A stretch of DNA of 64,000 bases from Gymnodinialimonas ceratoperidinii. Lineage in GTDB: Bacteria; Pseudomonadota; Alphaproteobacteria; Rhodobacterales; Rhodobacteraceae. The notes under the pieces are model-generated. The model did no database searches. It worked only from the letters and a program-made list of their open reading frames with translations, and was not told where the DNA came from. Below, in pieces: positions 28,054 to 36,992 of the stretch. A program made the position numbers and the translations under genes. The first letter of the stretch is position 1; each line of letters starts with the position of its first letter. The stretch is taken from contig NZ_CP079194.1 in the NCBI RefSeq assembly GCF_019297855.1, forward strand, positions 2,777,501 to 2,841,500. The letters run 5' to 3'.

Positions 28054-29433
28054 TCAGGACGGCAGGAAAATTGCCTTGGCGTTGACGAATTCCCGCATGC
28101 CGAAACCGCCGTGCTCGCGGCCGTAGCCGGAATTCTTGACGCCCCCGAAGGGCATGTTCGGATCGGCCGCGCCAAAGGAATTGATCCGCACCATGCCGGT
28201 GTCGAAATGGTCCCGAGCCAGCTCCAGCGCATGCTCCTCGTTCTCCGAGAAGATGCCGCCGCCAAGGCCATAGCGGCTCTCATTGGCGAGGCGCATCGCA
28301 TCCTCGTCATCCTTCGCACGGATGATCGAGGCCACCGGCCCGAATATCTCGTCATCATAGGCAGGCATGCCCGGCTCGAGGTCCGCGAGAACGGTCGCCG
28401 GGTAATAGGCGCCGGTGCGATCCGGCACGTCCCCGCCGCAGAGGACGGACGCGCCCTTCGACACGCTCTTTTCCACCTGTTCCTTCACCGTGTCGAACTG
28501 ATCCTGGCTCGACAGCGGGCCGAGTTGGGTGTTCTCATCGGTCGGATCGCCCATCGTGATGTTCTGCATCGCGGCGACGAAGGCATCGACGAAAACGTCG
28601 TAGACACGGTCGGTCACGATGAACCGCTTGGCGGAGACGCAGGTCTCGCCATTGTTGTAGAGCCGGCCCATGACCGAGAACTTCACGGCCTTGTCGATAT
28701 CGGCATCTTCCAGCACGAGGTAGGCGTCGTTCGAGCCTAGCTCAAGAACCGATTTCTTCAATGAATTCGCGGCCTTGGAACCGATGTGCGCGCCTGCACC
28801 ATCGCTGCCGGTCATGGTCACGCCACGCACCAGCTTGTGCTCGATCAGCTTGTCGCTGGTGTCGTGATCGATCACGACGACCTGAAACAGATCCTCCGGC
28901 AGGCCTGCCTCGATGCACAGCTCGCGCAGCCGCAGAGCCGAGCCCGTGCAGATGCTGGCGTGCTTCAGAACGCAGCCATTGCCCGCCATCAGATTGGCGG
29001 CGAGGACGCGGACGGGCTGATAGACGGGGAAGTTCCACGGCTGGATCGAATAGATCACGCCGATGGGCTGATATGTGACGACGCCGCGCTTATCCTTCGG
29101 CCCATGGGTGCGCTCTTCATCGGCGAGAAGCTCCGGCCCCTGCTCGGCGGAATACTCGAAGATACCCGCGCAGAGCTCGACCTCGGTCTTGCCATCTTTC
29201 AGAAGCTTGCCCGTCTCTTTCGTCATCAACTCGGACAACTCGTCGGCATGATCCCGCAGCTTCTTGGCGATGTCCTTGAGGTAGGGCGCGCGCTCCTCGT
29301 GGGACAGTTTGCGCCACTCGAGGAACGCGGCGTGGCAGGCCTCCACCCGTTCGATCGCCTCGCCCTCGGACATCACGTCGTAGGACTCGAGTTCTTCTTC
29401 GGTTGCCGGATTGATGGTGGTGATCTTGGACAT
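28054..29433 (-). CDS. NAD(P)-dependent aldehyde dehydrogenase, succinate-semialdehyde type
   Basis: This 459-residue enzyme has the aldehyde dehydrogenase active site: Asn134 in PWNFP, Glu231 in LELGSNDA and the nucleophile Cys265 in NNGETCVSAKR. The C-terminal PFGGVKNSGYGRE is typical of the succinate-semialdehyde group. Length matches the shorter bacterial members. Likely reaction: oxidation of succinate semialdehyde or a similar aldehyde to the acid. The neighbours do not form a GABA pathway, so substrate choice is open. Confidence 0.9.
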   Translation of the reverse strand: MSKITTINPATEEELESYDVMSEGEAIERVEACHAAFLEWRKLSHEERAPYLKDIAKKLRDHADELSELMTKETGKLLKDGKTEVELCAGIFEYSAEQGPELLADEERTHGPKDKRGVVTYQPIGVIYSIQPWNFPVYQPVRVLAANLMAGNGCVLKHASICTGSALRLRELCIEAGLPEDLFQVVVIDHDTSDKLIEHKLVRGVTMTGSDGAGAHIGSKAANSLKKSVLELGSNDAYLVLEDADIDKAVKFSVMGRLYNNGETCVSAKRFIVTDRVYDVFVDAFVAAMQNITMGDPTDENTQLGPLSSQDQFDTVKEQVEKSVSKGASVLCGGDVPDRTGAYYPATVLADLEPGMPAYDDEIFGPVASIIRAKDDEDAMRLANESRYGLGGGIFSENEEHALELARDHFDTGMVRINSFGAADPNMPFGGVKNSGYGREHGGFGMREFVNAKAIFLPS

Positions 29434-29523
29434 GGTGCCTCCTTAGGTTCAAAAGGGAAACGTGACGCGCAGACATAAGGTTCCTGAGTGCCCACGCGTC
29501 AGCGGAGGCTCGCCGAGCCGGTT

Positions 29524-30408
29524 TTACTTCAGCGACACCGCCACGGAGCGGGTGTTGTCGTCGGCCGCCTTGGGGATGATCCGGTAGGCCGCGTTCACGA
29601 AACCGAAGAGCGCGAAGCCCAACAATCCGATGCAGAGCACGACGACGAGGATTTGCCCGAACGGCTGCTCGCGAACCCAGTCAAAGACCGACCCGAGGCC
29701 GCCGGCCTGCGAAGGATCAGCCTGCAGCGCCGTGAAGAAGATCAGACCGCCGATGATGGTGACGACGATACCCTGCGCAGCGACGCCCGCGCGCAGCATC
29801 CAGTTCCAGTTCAGCGTGAAGTGATTGGCCTGAAGATGCTCGCGATAGGTCTGCGCGGCGGCCTTGTAGAGGTAGTAGATGCCGGCCGCGACGGTAAGCG
29901 CGCCCGCGATACCCACGAGCCAGTTGCCACCGGGCTGTTGCATGATTTGCGACAGCATCGAGGTCGTCCCTGAGCCAGAACTGGACGAGCGCAGCCCGAG
30001 CGCCGTCAGCGCCAGAACGCCGATACCCGCATGGGCCAGTCCGGTTACGATCATGCCCGACCGCGCGATGATGCCCTTGGCCGACGTCCCGTAGGCCTCG
30101 AGGTCCCAGATGCAGTCGACGAGGCGCCAGACCGCGTAGGAGAACATGCCTGCAGCGACCAGAAGCAAGACGATCGTGCCCCACGCGCCGTCGAGCGACG
30201 CCATCGCCGACTGGGTGCCCTGCGCCTGCCCGCCTTGCCAGATCGACCAGAGCGAGACCGTGACCACGATCAGATAAACGAGCCCCCGCCCCGCATAGCC
30301 GGCCCGCATGATCGGGATCGCCCAGGCAAAATCACTGGGGTCGACCGAGGACAGGATCTTGCGGCGGGTGGAATCGGCTTTGGTGAAGAGGGCATCGACA
30401 GATGGCAT
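29524..30408 (-). CDS. DUF1206 membrane protein
   Basis: This 294-residue inner-membrane protein has about six helices arranged as three two-helix repeats, each opening with a Gly-Arg-containing pattern (MRAGYAGRGLVYLIV, IARSGMIVTGLAHAGIGV and MLRAGVAAQGIVVTIIGG). This is the layout of DUF1206 proteins, whose role is unknown. A charged loop with AAAQTYREHLQ joins the second and third repeats. The gene lies upstream of the aldehyde dehydrogenase with a 90-base gap, so cotranscription is possible. Confidence 0.85.
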   Translation of the reverse strand: MPSVDALFTKADSTRRKILSSVDPSDFAWAIPIMRAGYAGRGLVYLIVVTVSLWSIWQGGQAQGTQSAMASLDGAWGTIVLLLVAAGMFSYAVWRLVDCIWDLEAYGTSAKGIIARSGMIVTGLAHAGIGVLALTALGLRSSSSGSGTTSMLSQIMQQPGGNWLVGIAGALTVAAGIYYLYKAAAQTYREHLQANHFTLNWNWMLRAGVAAQGIVVTIIGGLIFFTALQADPSQAGGLGSVFDWVREQPFGQILVVVLCIGLLGFALFGFVNAAYRIIPKAADDNTRSVAVSLK

Positions 30409-30691
30409 GGGGGATACTCTTTGATCGTGGAAGTTTGGTCAGGCGGGCTCGGCTCGTCGATGCGCGGCCAGATTGGCTTCCAACGAGGTGAAAAATCGTT
30501 GCGCGCAGCATGTTTCACCAACACCCCTGCACGGGATTGGTTCCCGTCAGGGATGGTTGAGTTTGTGGAGAGGTGCGGGGTTGGTGAGGGCACGGTCTGC
30601 TGTGGGACTAACAGGTAGGTGAGCGCTGCACCGCTACACGCACGGATCACGTCGCGAGAGGTCCGCGCCATTGCGGCAACACGCCCCGGCC

Positions 30692-31744
30692 TCATCGACC
30701 TCCAAACGCGACGGAGAAACTTGTCTGCGCGCCGCCGGGCGGCGGTGGGAACGGTGCGGCGCGCCGGACGATCGACAACGCCGCGCGGTCCAGTTCGGCA
30801 TTGCCGGAAGACCGCGCGATGCTGGCACCCGCGAGGCCCCCGTTCGAGGCGATGCGGAAGGCAACCACCGCATCGGGCCCCGTATGACGCAGGCGGGGTC
30901 GCCCCTGCCGCGAGATGCGCCGCATCACCTGGCCGGGGTAATTGGCGACGGCGGCGGCGTTGCCCGGCTGCGCAGTGGGCTGCTGCGGCGCAGGGGCCGT
31001 TGCCGTGGCGGTGCCCGCCTCCGTCCCTGTCGCGGATCCCCGGGTCGTGTTGCTTGCGCCGTTTCCGGTGGCGGCAGGTGGCTGCGGTTGCGGGCGCGGT
31101 CGGGCGACCTGCGGCCGCTGCGGCGCGGGCGGCGGGGCGAGGTTCTCGGGGCGCGCGGCGGGTCGCGGGCTGGTCAGGGGCGTCAGAAGCTCGGCCTCGG
31201 TCTCGGGCACGGCGCGCGCGGCCTCGGGGCGCGAGGTCTCGGCCCTTGGTGTGGCACTGGCGGCAGCCGCGCGAAGCGGCTCGGCAGCAGCGGGAGATGC
31301 CGGAGTGGCCGCAACCGCGCTCGACGTCGCGCTGGCAACGGGACTGTCGGGCATCGGCTCGACCCGCGCGGTGGTGTCGGGGCTTGCCGGCTCGGGTGGC
31401 ACAGCGTTGACCGACGCTTCGGCCACCTCTCTCTCGGCGCTGTTGGAGGCCTCCATCACCTCGGCGCGCTCTGCCGTGTCCGGGGTCTCGGCCTCCTGCG
31501 CCTCCGCCTCGGCAGGCCGCGCCGCGTCAGTCACCACCTCCACCGGCTCCGTCAGCTCGGGCCGCGCCGTTCCGGGCATGCCGGCCACCATGTCGGCGAA
31601 TGAGGTGCCGAGCCGCGCGGGCGCGGGTTCCCCTCCCCCGTCGAGTTCCACGGTTTCCGGTGCAATCCAGCCGCTGCCCGCGATATGGGCACCGCCCGAC
31701 AACAGGATGGCCGCCGCCGCCCCGACCATGCGCCGGGGCGTCAT
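30692..31744 (-). CDS. tonB: energy transducer TonB
   Basis: This 350-residue protein has an N-terminal membrane anchor (about residues 5-25). A long Pro/Ala/Glu-rich periplasmic spacer runs to about 265, and a TonB C-terminal domain ends the chain (GPDAVVAFRIASNGGL, then SIVRRAAPFPPPPGG). It passes proton-motive energy from ExbB/ExbD to an outer-membrane receptor. It is the last gene of the operon that begins with the TonB-dependent receptor, and its start overlaps the ExbD gene by four bases. The pair is thus a dedicated system, probably for haem. Confidence 0.9.
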   Translation of the reverse strand: MTPRRMVGAAAAILLSGGAHIAGSGWIAPETVELDGGGEPAPARLGTSFADMVAGMPGTARPELTEPVEVVTDAARPAEAEAQEAETPDTAERAEVMEASNSAEREVAEASVNAVPPEPASPDTTARVEPMPDSPVASATSSAVAATPASPAAAEPLRAAAASATPRAETSRPEAARAVPETEAELLTPLTSPRPAARPENLAPPPAPQRPQVARPRPQPQPPAATGNGASNTTRGSATGTEAGTATATAPAPQQPTAQPGNAAAVANYPGQVMRRISRQGRPRLRHTGPDAVVAFRIASNGGLAGASIARSSGNAELDRAALSIVRRAAPFPPPPGGAQTSFSVAFGGR

Positions 31745-32115
31745 TGCAGCCCCCGCTCGGTGACGACCCAGACTTCCTCGGCCCCCGCTTCACGCAGGCT
31801 GCGCGACAGGCTTACCAGTTCGGACGCGGGCAGCTCTCGGTCCGGCACCAGCCGCAAGATCGGGCCGGTTTCGGCCAGCGCCTCGGGCGTGATGCTGCGC
31901 CCGTCGAGCAGGAGGCTTCCGTCCGCCAGCACCACCGCCGCATCGGGCGGCGCGCGGCCTTCTAGCTCGTCTGTTTCCACAAGGCGGACCCTCGGGTCGA
32001 GCGGCGCGGCGATCGTGCCCGCGATCAGGAAGAAGACCAGCATGAGGAAAACCACGTTGATCAGGGCGATGGTCGGCTCTCGCGGGGTGCGGGGCTTGGA
32101 TTGGCGCTGCGACAT
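31741..32115 (-). CDS. exbD: ExbD-type protein lacking the membrane aspartate
   Basis: This 124-residue protein has one membrane helix and a periplasmic ExbD/TolR domain. The helix reads ALINVVFLMLVFFLIAG. The Asp that normally starts the helix in ExbD and binds the proton is replaced by Asn (Asn20). The partner ExbD encoded directly upstream keeps the Asp. This suggests a two-subunit ExbD heteromer in which only one chain carries the proton. It overlaps tonB by four bases. Confidence 0.85.
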   Translation of the reverse strand: MSQRQSKPRTPREPTIALINVVFLMLVFFLIAGTIAAPLDPRVRLVETDELEGRAPPDAAVVLADGSLLLDGRSITPEALAETGPILRLVPDRELPASELVSLSRSLREAGAEEVWVVTERGLQ

Positions 32116-32119
32116 GTCG

Positions 32120-32503
32120 TTACTCCAGCACCACGACCGAAAGGTCGGGTATCCCGTCCAGCGCGACCAGCAGGTCCACCAGCCGTTGCGATGTTACCTC
32201 CGCCGCGGCGCTGACCAGAAGCGTCGTGGTACCGTCCATCAGCCCCGCGATCTCGCCCTCCAGCGCGTCGAGCGTGGTCTCGGATGCATTAAGCGTCAGC
32301 CGCTCGGCGCCCAGTCTCAGGAACAGCGGCCGGGCGTCATCCGTTGGAGCGGACGCGCCCGCGCCGGCGGCTGAGAGCCGGATTTCCGAGAACCGCGTGA
32401 AGGTGGAGGTCAGCATGAAGAACAACAATAAAAGGAAGATCACGTCGATCAGCGAGGTGAGAGAAAGCGCCCGGCGGCGCGTTCGGGCCGCCCTAACTGG
32501 CAT
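32120..32503 (-). CDS. exbD: ExbD biopolymer transport protein
   Basis: This 127-residue protein has the canonical ExbD helix SLTSLIDVIFLLLLFFMLTS with the proton-carrying aspartate, followed by a periplasmic domain. It works with ExbB as the ion-driven motor that energises TonB. It overlaps the exbB gene by eleven bases and lies four bases before the second, Asn-bearing ExbD gene. Confidence 0.92.
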   Translation of the reverse strand: MPVRAARTRRRALSLTSLIDVIFLLLLFFMLTSTFTRFSEIRLSAAGAGASAPTDDARPLFLRLGAERLTLNASETTLDALEGEIAGLMDGTTTLLVSAAAEVTSQRLVDLLVALDGIPDLSVVVLE

Positions 32504-33176
32504 GGGGGACCAGGGCGGCGTGAGGCTCGGCGGCGCCGGTCCGCGCGCTGCTGACGGGGCAGAAGGCGCGGCGGATCAGGCCGTCGGCCATCGCGCGTTC
32601 GGCTTCGGTCCGGGTCTCGAACCACGTCAGGATAAGCGCCGTGGGCATGGCCACCGCAAGGCCCGCCGCCGTGGTCATCAGCGCCACCCAGATCCCGCCC
32701 GCAAGGATTGACGGATCGACGCTGTCGCCCGCCTCCTGCAACGCCTGAAACGCGTCGATCATGCCCAAAACCGTGCCGAAGAGGCCCAGAAGAGGCGCGA
32801 CCTGCGCGATGCTGTCGAGCAGGCGGAAGCCAGTTTCCAACCGGTCGAGCCGCTCGGCGGCCTCGACCTCGACGCGGGCCTGATAGGTCTCCGGGTCCGC
32901 GGCCTCCATCCGGTCGAGCATCTGCACCGCCAGCGGCGCGAGATGGCTGCGACTGTCGCCGAGCAACTGCCGCGCACGCGCCCCCTCACCGCGATCCAGC
33001 GCGGCGGAGGCGCGACGCAGGCGGTCATGGCGACCGACGCCGGCCTGCACGAACTGGCCGATCTTGTAGATAACAACCGCCAGCGAGATCAGCGACATCG
33101 CCAGCAGGATGGCGACGACCGGCCCGCCCAGATCGACAAGGCCGGTGAGGTTGGACAGCGCGATATCCAGCGTCAT
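32493..33176 (-). CDS. exbB: ExbB / TolQ-type proton channel protein
   Basis: The start at 33176 overlaps the previous gene by four bases. This 227-residue protein has a first helix at about residues 15-38 and two further helices in the C-terminal half (LDSIAQVAPLLGLFGTVLGM and WVALMTTAAGLAVAMPTALI), the MotA/TolQ/ExbB layout. The conserved threonine of the last helix is present in MTTAAGLA. It forms the pentameric inner-membrane channel with the ExbD subunits. Confidence 0.93.
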   Translation of the reverse strand: MTLDIALSNLTGLVDLGGPVVAILLAMSLISLAVVIYKIGQFVQAGVGRHDRLRRASAALDRGEGARARQLLGDSRSHLAPLAVQMLDRMEAADPETYQARVEVEAAERLDRLETGFRLLDSIAQVAPLLGLFGTVLGMIDAFQALQEAGDSVDPSILAGGIWVALMTTAAGLAVAMPTALILTWFETRTEAERAMADGLIRRAFCPVSSARTGAAEPHAALVPHAS

Positions 33177-33607
33177 CCGATCACCTCCACCCCGTCCACC
33201 CGCGACACCGGGCTGAGCGCGGCCTGACACGTCTCGGGGTCCACCCCCTCTCCCTCGCAGGCATCGACACCGTTGAACAGGATCCGGCCGAGGTCCGCGC
33301 AGGCAAGCCCGGCCATGTCGAACTCCCGCACCCTCGGGCGGGCCGTCGGCAAGTCGCCGAGGTCGAAAAGCGTCAACCTCTCGACCCCGCCGGAGGTATC
33401 GAAAAGGACGGTCTCGAACACGATGCTTGCCACGTCGCGGTCCATGTTGTTCTGCGCCAGAAAGGTCAGGCGGCAGGCGTTGTCGAGCGGCACCACGCGG
33501 TTCAGCTCGACCACCAGCGCGCCGGAGCTGTCCTGTGCCATGGCCCCCAAAGGGAGGGCCATGGCGAGGGCAAGAAGGGTTGCCGTGAGTTGGCGTTTCA
33601 TCGACAT
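33173..33607 (-). CDS. secreted protein of unknown function in the TonB-receptor operon
   Basis: This 144-residue protein has a clean signal peptide (residues 1-24, ending GAMAQ). The mature part is a small beta-rich domain with five cysteines (ACRL, LACADLG, DACEGEG and ETCQ). It lies four bases after the receptor gene and overlaps exbB. A periplasmic accessory role in substrate handling is possible. I recognise no named family. Confidence 0.75.
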   Translation of the reverse strand: MSMKRQLTATLLALAMALPLGAMAQDSSGALVVELNRVVPLDNACRLTFLAQNNMDRDVASIVFETVLFDTSGGVERLTLFDLGDLPTARPRVREFDMAGLACADLGRILFNGVDACEGEGVDPETCQAALSPVSRVDGVEVIG

Positions 33608-33611
33608 CTCC

Positions 33612-35690
33612 TCAGAAATTCCACACGCGCGCGACGGTGAACCGACCCGTCAGACCGCGCCCGTTTTCCTGATCGAGGGCATTGCGGTAGGTGCGGTCGA
33701 GGACGTTGTCGACGCCGACGCGGAACTCCAGCCCTTCCAGCGCGCCCTCTTGCGGCGCGTAGCTGGCAAAGACGTCGTGGGTCGCATAGCCGCCGTAGCG
33801 GTTCTGGGCGGTGCCGCGCGCGCCTTCGTAGTCGATGTCAGCATAGGCGTTCATCGTCCAGCCGAAGCCGAAACCGGTGGCCGCGTCACGGCGCCCGACG
33901 GTTAGGCTCAGGCTGTCCTGGGGCAATTGCGACCAGACCTCGTCGTCGGTCAGGTTGCGCCCCTCGATCAGCGTGGCGGCGAAGTTGGCGTACCATGCAT
34001 CGGCGGCATACGCCGCTTCCAGCTCGACGCCGTAGATCTCGGCCTCGCCCACATTGATCCGCTCGGACCCGCCATCGGGGCCGGGGGTGATCAGGTCTTC
34101 GACGTAGGTATAGAAGCCGGTCACGCGGGCATCGAAGGCATCACTCGCGCTCGCCAGCCCTGTCGTCGAATAGGTGAAGCCCAACTCGAAGCTGCTTGCC
34201 GTCTCCGGGTCCAGCTCTCCGGCGGCAGTGCGGCCGGACGCAAGCCCCGGCGGGCGTGGCGTGCTGTAGGAGAACAGCTCGTCCAGGTTCGGCGCGCGTT
34301 GGGTCTGCGAGAGCGAGCCGAACAACCCCCATTCGCCGCCGAAGTCATAGGTGAAGGCGAGCTTCGGCGAGAACGAGATCACCTCGGAGGTCTCGATCCC
34401 GTCGTCCAGTGTCGATCCGGGGTTGTCGGCACCGGGCTCGTTCCGCGCCCATTCCAGGCGGACGCCCGGCACCAGCACAAGTCCATTGCCGAAGTCGAAC
34501 TCGGCCTGGGCGAAAGCGGCGACGCGCGTGCCGGTGCCTTCGTTGTGGAACGGGACAGTGCCCGAGACCGCGGCCTCGGCCGTCCGTTCCTGCTGGCTAA
34601 GGGTAACGCCGTAGATCAACGTGCCCGCGGTGTCGCCAAGTGCGAAGTCCGTGGTCACGCGGCTGTCGAGCGACAGGGTCGCATAGCCGTAGTCGGCATC
34701 CTCGAACAGGACGTTGGGGATCGGCGCGGTAGAATTCTCCTGCGCGATCTGCGTAGTCGAATAGGCAAGCGTCACTTCAAGGTCGCCGAACGCCTCGGCG
34801 GAGGTGTAGATCGCGCTGAAGGTCTGGTCCGTTGTGTCGCGGTCGATCTGGCCGAAGAAGCCTCCCGACCCGGTCTGCTCGTATTCGGTATCGTCGAGGT
34901 CGCTGTTCCACGCCTCGTAGATCACGCGCAGCGAACGCGAGCCCGAGAAGTGGTAGGTGCCGCTGACCACGCCTGAAATCGCGTCGAAGGCGGAGCCGGC
35001 AATCACCTCTCCGTCGCCGTCGACGTAATCATCGGCTTGGCGGTAGTTGAGGTTGGCGAAGACATCGAGGTTCTCGCCAACGCGCGCGGCATAGCGCAGG
35101 GCCGCGTTGCCGCCCGCGCCGTTGGTCTCTCCGCCGAGCGAGAAGCGGAACTGGCTGGTCTGTCCCTCGGTCAGGTAATCATCCGCGTCACAGGTCTCGA
35201 ACCGGATCACGCCACCGATGGCGCCCGCCCCGTAGAGCGTGGCCGAGGCCGGGCCGCGCAGGACCTCGATGTTGCAGTGCAGGTTCGGGTCCGAGAAGAA
35301 CGAGCCGATGCGATACTGCTCGTAATACTGGGTTGCCCCGTCCTGCAGGACGACAACGCGCCCCTCGTCGCCCGCGGGGACTTCCCCCCAACCACGGATG
35401 TTGAACGACTGGCCCAACGGCCGGTCGGACCCGATGGCTTGCACGCCCGGCACCTCGTCGAAGATCTCGCCGACCGTCGTGGCCTGTTGGCGTTCGATCT
35501 CGTCCTGATCGATGACCGTCACGGCCTGTGGTGTGTCCAGAGCCACCTGATCGGTGCCCCATCCGAATACGATCCGTCCCAAAGGTGTCGTCGTCTCCTG
35601 CGCGTGGACGGGAGCGGCCATGGCAGCCAACACGAGCGCCATGGCGGTCGTGGTCCCGAAACACGCGCGTCCCGTATGATGTTCCATCAT
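33612..35690 (-). CDS. TonB-dependent outer-membrane receptor, haem/haemoglobin type
   Basis: This 692-residue receptor has a signal peptide ending VHAQE and a plug domain (TPQAVTVIDQDEIERQQAT to NIEVLRGPASATLYGAGA). A 22-strand barrel follows, ending in the aromatic RVWNF. The segment QRAPNLDELFS resembles the FRAP-box of haem receptors, and divergent hmuSTUV supports haem as ligand. Two ATG codons overlap at the start (35690 and 35687); GAGGGG lies very close upstream and fits the second better. It leads the operon of a secreted protein, exbB, two exbD and tonB. A cobalamin-leader-like RNA upstream leaves vitamin B12 as a less likely alternative. Confidence 0.88.
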   Translation of the reverse strand: MMEHHTGRACFGTTTAMALVLAAMAAPVHAQETTTPLGRIVFGWGTDQVALDTPQAVTVIDQDEIERQQATTVGEIFDEVPGVQAIGSDRPLGQSFNIRGWGEVPAGDEGRVVVLQDGATQYYEQYRIGSFFSDPNLHCNIEVLRGPASATLYGAGAIGGVIRFETCDADDYLTEGQTSQFRFSLGGETNGAGGNAALRYAARVGENLDVFANLNYRQADDYVDGDGEVIAGSAFDAISGVVSGTYHFSGSRSLRVIYEAWNSDLDDTEYEQTGSGGFFGQIDRDTTDQTFSAIYTSAEAFGDLEVTLAYSTTQIAQENSTAPIPNVLFEDADYGYATLSLDSRVTTDFALGDTAGTLIYGVTLSQQERTAEAAVSGTVPFHNEGTGTRVAAFAQAEFDFGNGLVLVPGVRLEWARNEPGADNPGSTLDDGIETSEVISFSPKLAFTYDFGGEWGLFGSLSQTQRAPNLDELFSYSTPRPPGLASGRTAAGELDPETASSFELGFTYSTTGLASASDAFDARVTGFYTYVEDLITPGPDGGSERINVGEAEIYGVELEAAYAADAWYANFAATLIEGRNLTDDEVWSQLPQDSLSLTVGRRDAATGFGFGWTMNAYADIDYEGARGTAQNRYGGYATHDVFASYAPQEGALEGLEFRVGVDNVLDRTYRNALDQENGRGLTGRFTVARVWNF

Positions 35691-35720
35691 ACCCCTCGCG
35701 CTTTTTGATGTTGTTGTTGA

Positions 35721-35800
35721 AGAGCTGGCCTGTCTTCCGGGCTGGCAAACCGTGGGGGAGCTGCGAATTTTCGCGGCGATCTACCTGCGGCACTTGCGCT
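35721..35800 (-). promoter_or_regulatory. structured leader resembling a reduced cobalamin riboswitch
   Basis: The minus-strand leader of the receptor contains GCAAGTGCC, then GCGAAAATTCGCAGCTCCCCC, then GCCAGCCCGGAAGACAGGCC. The second block recalls the P4-P6 core and the third the B12 box of cobalamin riboswitches. The diagnostic GGGAA and GGTG elements and the P7-P11 arms are not seen. It may be a degenerate or compact variant, or an unrelated RNA. Confidence 0.35.
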
Positions 35801-35805
35801 GGCTA

Positions 35806-35826
35806 CTATACCTGATTAAAAAGGTC
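35806..35826 (-). promoter_or_regulatory. candidate iron-responsive operator upstream of the receptor
   Basis: On the minus strand TTAATCAGGTAT lies just before the receptor leader. A near copy, TTAGTCAGGTAT (11 of 12 bases), lies upstream of the imelysin operon near 39919. Sharing of this word between two iron operons suggests a common iron regulator of the Rhodobacteraceae type. The regulator is not identified. Confidence 0.4.
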
Positions 35827-35936
35827 AACAATAGGCAGCAACAAGATTGCAGGCCTGTGAATATGTGCCAGCCTGGTCGCTTCGAGACCGAGCAAGCCTC
35901 TGAACCCCAATAAAGAAATACCAGAGAGGCACATTC

Positions 35937-36992
35937 ATGAGTGCACGTGAACTCCATTTCCCCGAAGCGATACGAGCAGAGGTTCTCGACAAGCCCAAGG
36001 CGCGCCCGCGCGAACTTGCCGATAGCCTCGGGATCAGCGAAGGGGCCCTCGTGGCCGCCCATGTCGGCCATGGTGCCACGCCCCTGCAGGCCGCGCCGAA
36101 CGACCTGATACCGGCGGTCTGCGGCCTCGGCGAAGTCATGGCGCTGACCCGCAACGAGAGCGCGGTGCACGAGAAGATCGGCGTCTACGACAATTTCCAC
36201 GCGGGCGATCATGCCTCGATGGTCCTGACCGAGAATATCGACCTGCGGATGTTCCCGAAGCACTGGGTCCATGCCTTCGCGGTCGAGAAACAGGTCGACG
36301 GGGCCACGCGCCGCTCGATCCAGGTTTTCGACGCGGCGGGGGATGCGGTCCACAAGGTGATCCTGCGGGACGGCTCGGACGTCGATGCATGGCACAAGCT
36401 GCTGCGCGAGTTGGAGGGGCCAGAGGCCGCGCCCGCCTTCGCCGAGCGTGAACCGGTTGAGGGCCCCAAGGGCGATGCGGCGAAGGCTGATATCCTGCGG
36501 CAGGAATGGGCGAAGATGACCGACACCCACCAGTTCCTGCGCCTGACCTCGAAGTTGAAGATGAACCGACTGGGTGCCTACCGGATCGCCGGCGCGCCCT
36601 TTGCCGAGGCGCTCGAGCCCTCGGCCCTCGACACGGCCTTGCGGGCGATCGCCGAGGACGAAGCGCCGATCATGCTCTTCGTCGGCAATCGGGGCTGCAT
36701 CCAGATCCATTCCGGCCCGATCTTCGAGCTGATGCCGATGGGACCGTGGCAGAACGTCATGGATCCCGGCTTCAACCTGCATCTGCGGGCTGATCACGTG
36801 GCCGAGGTCTGGCTGGTCGAGAAACCCACCAAGCGCGGCCCTGCCCTCTCCATCGAGGCCTTTGACGCGCAGGGCATGCTGATCCTGCAGTGCTTCGGCC
36901 AGCGCAAGGAGGGGATCGAGGACAACACGGCGCGGTTCCGCGCCATCGCCGAAACGCTGCCGAGTCTCGCCGCAGAGGAGGTGCTGGCATGA
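35937..36992 (+). CDS. hmuS: haemin-degrading/haem-trafficking protein HmuS
   Basis: This 351-residue cytoplasmic protein has the duplicated HmuS/ChuS fold. One half carries NESAVHEKIGVYDNFHAG and WVHAFAVEK, and the second half has IQIHSGPIFELMPMGPWQN. It binds imported haem and releases iron by opening the ring or passes haem on. AGAGAGG lies nine bases before the ATG. It is the first gene of hmuSTUV and overlaps hmuT by four bases. Confidence 0.93.
   Translation: MSARELHFPEAIRAEVLDKPKARPRELADSLGISEGALVAAHVGHGATPLQAAPNDLIPAVCGLGEVMALTRNESAVHEKIGVYDNFHAGDHASMVLTENIDLRMFPKHWVHAFAVEKQVDGATRRSIQVFDAAGDAVHKVILRDGSDVDAWHKLLRELEGPEAAPAFAEREPVEGPKGDAAKADILRQEWAKMTDTHQFLRLTSKLKMNRLGAYRIAGAPFAEALEPSALDTALRAIAEDEAPIMLFVGNRGCIQIHSGPIFELMPMGPWQNVMDPGFNLHLRADHVAEVWLVEKPTKRGPALSIEAFDAQGMLILQCFGQRKEGIEDNTARFRAIAETLPSLAAEEVLA

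Noticed and set aside
33927..34976. 349-codon plus-strand frame
   Set aside because: Antisense to the TonB-dependent receptor; composition is that of a shadow frame with no start signal.
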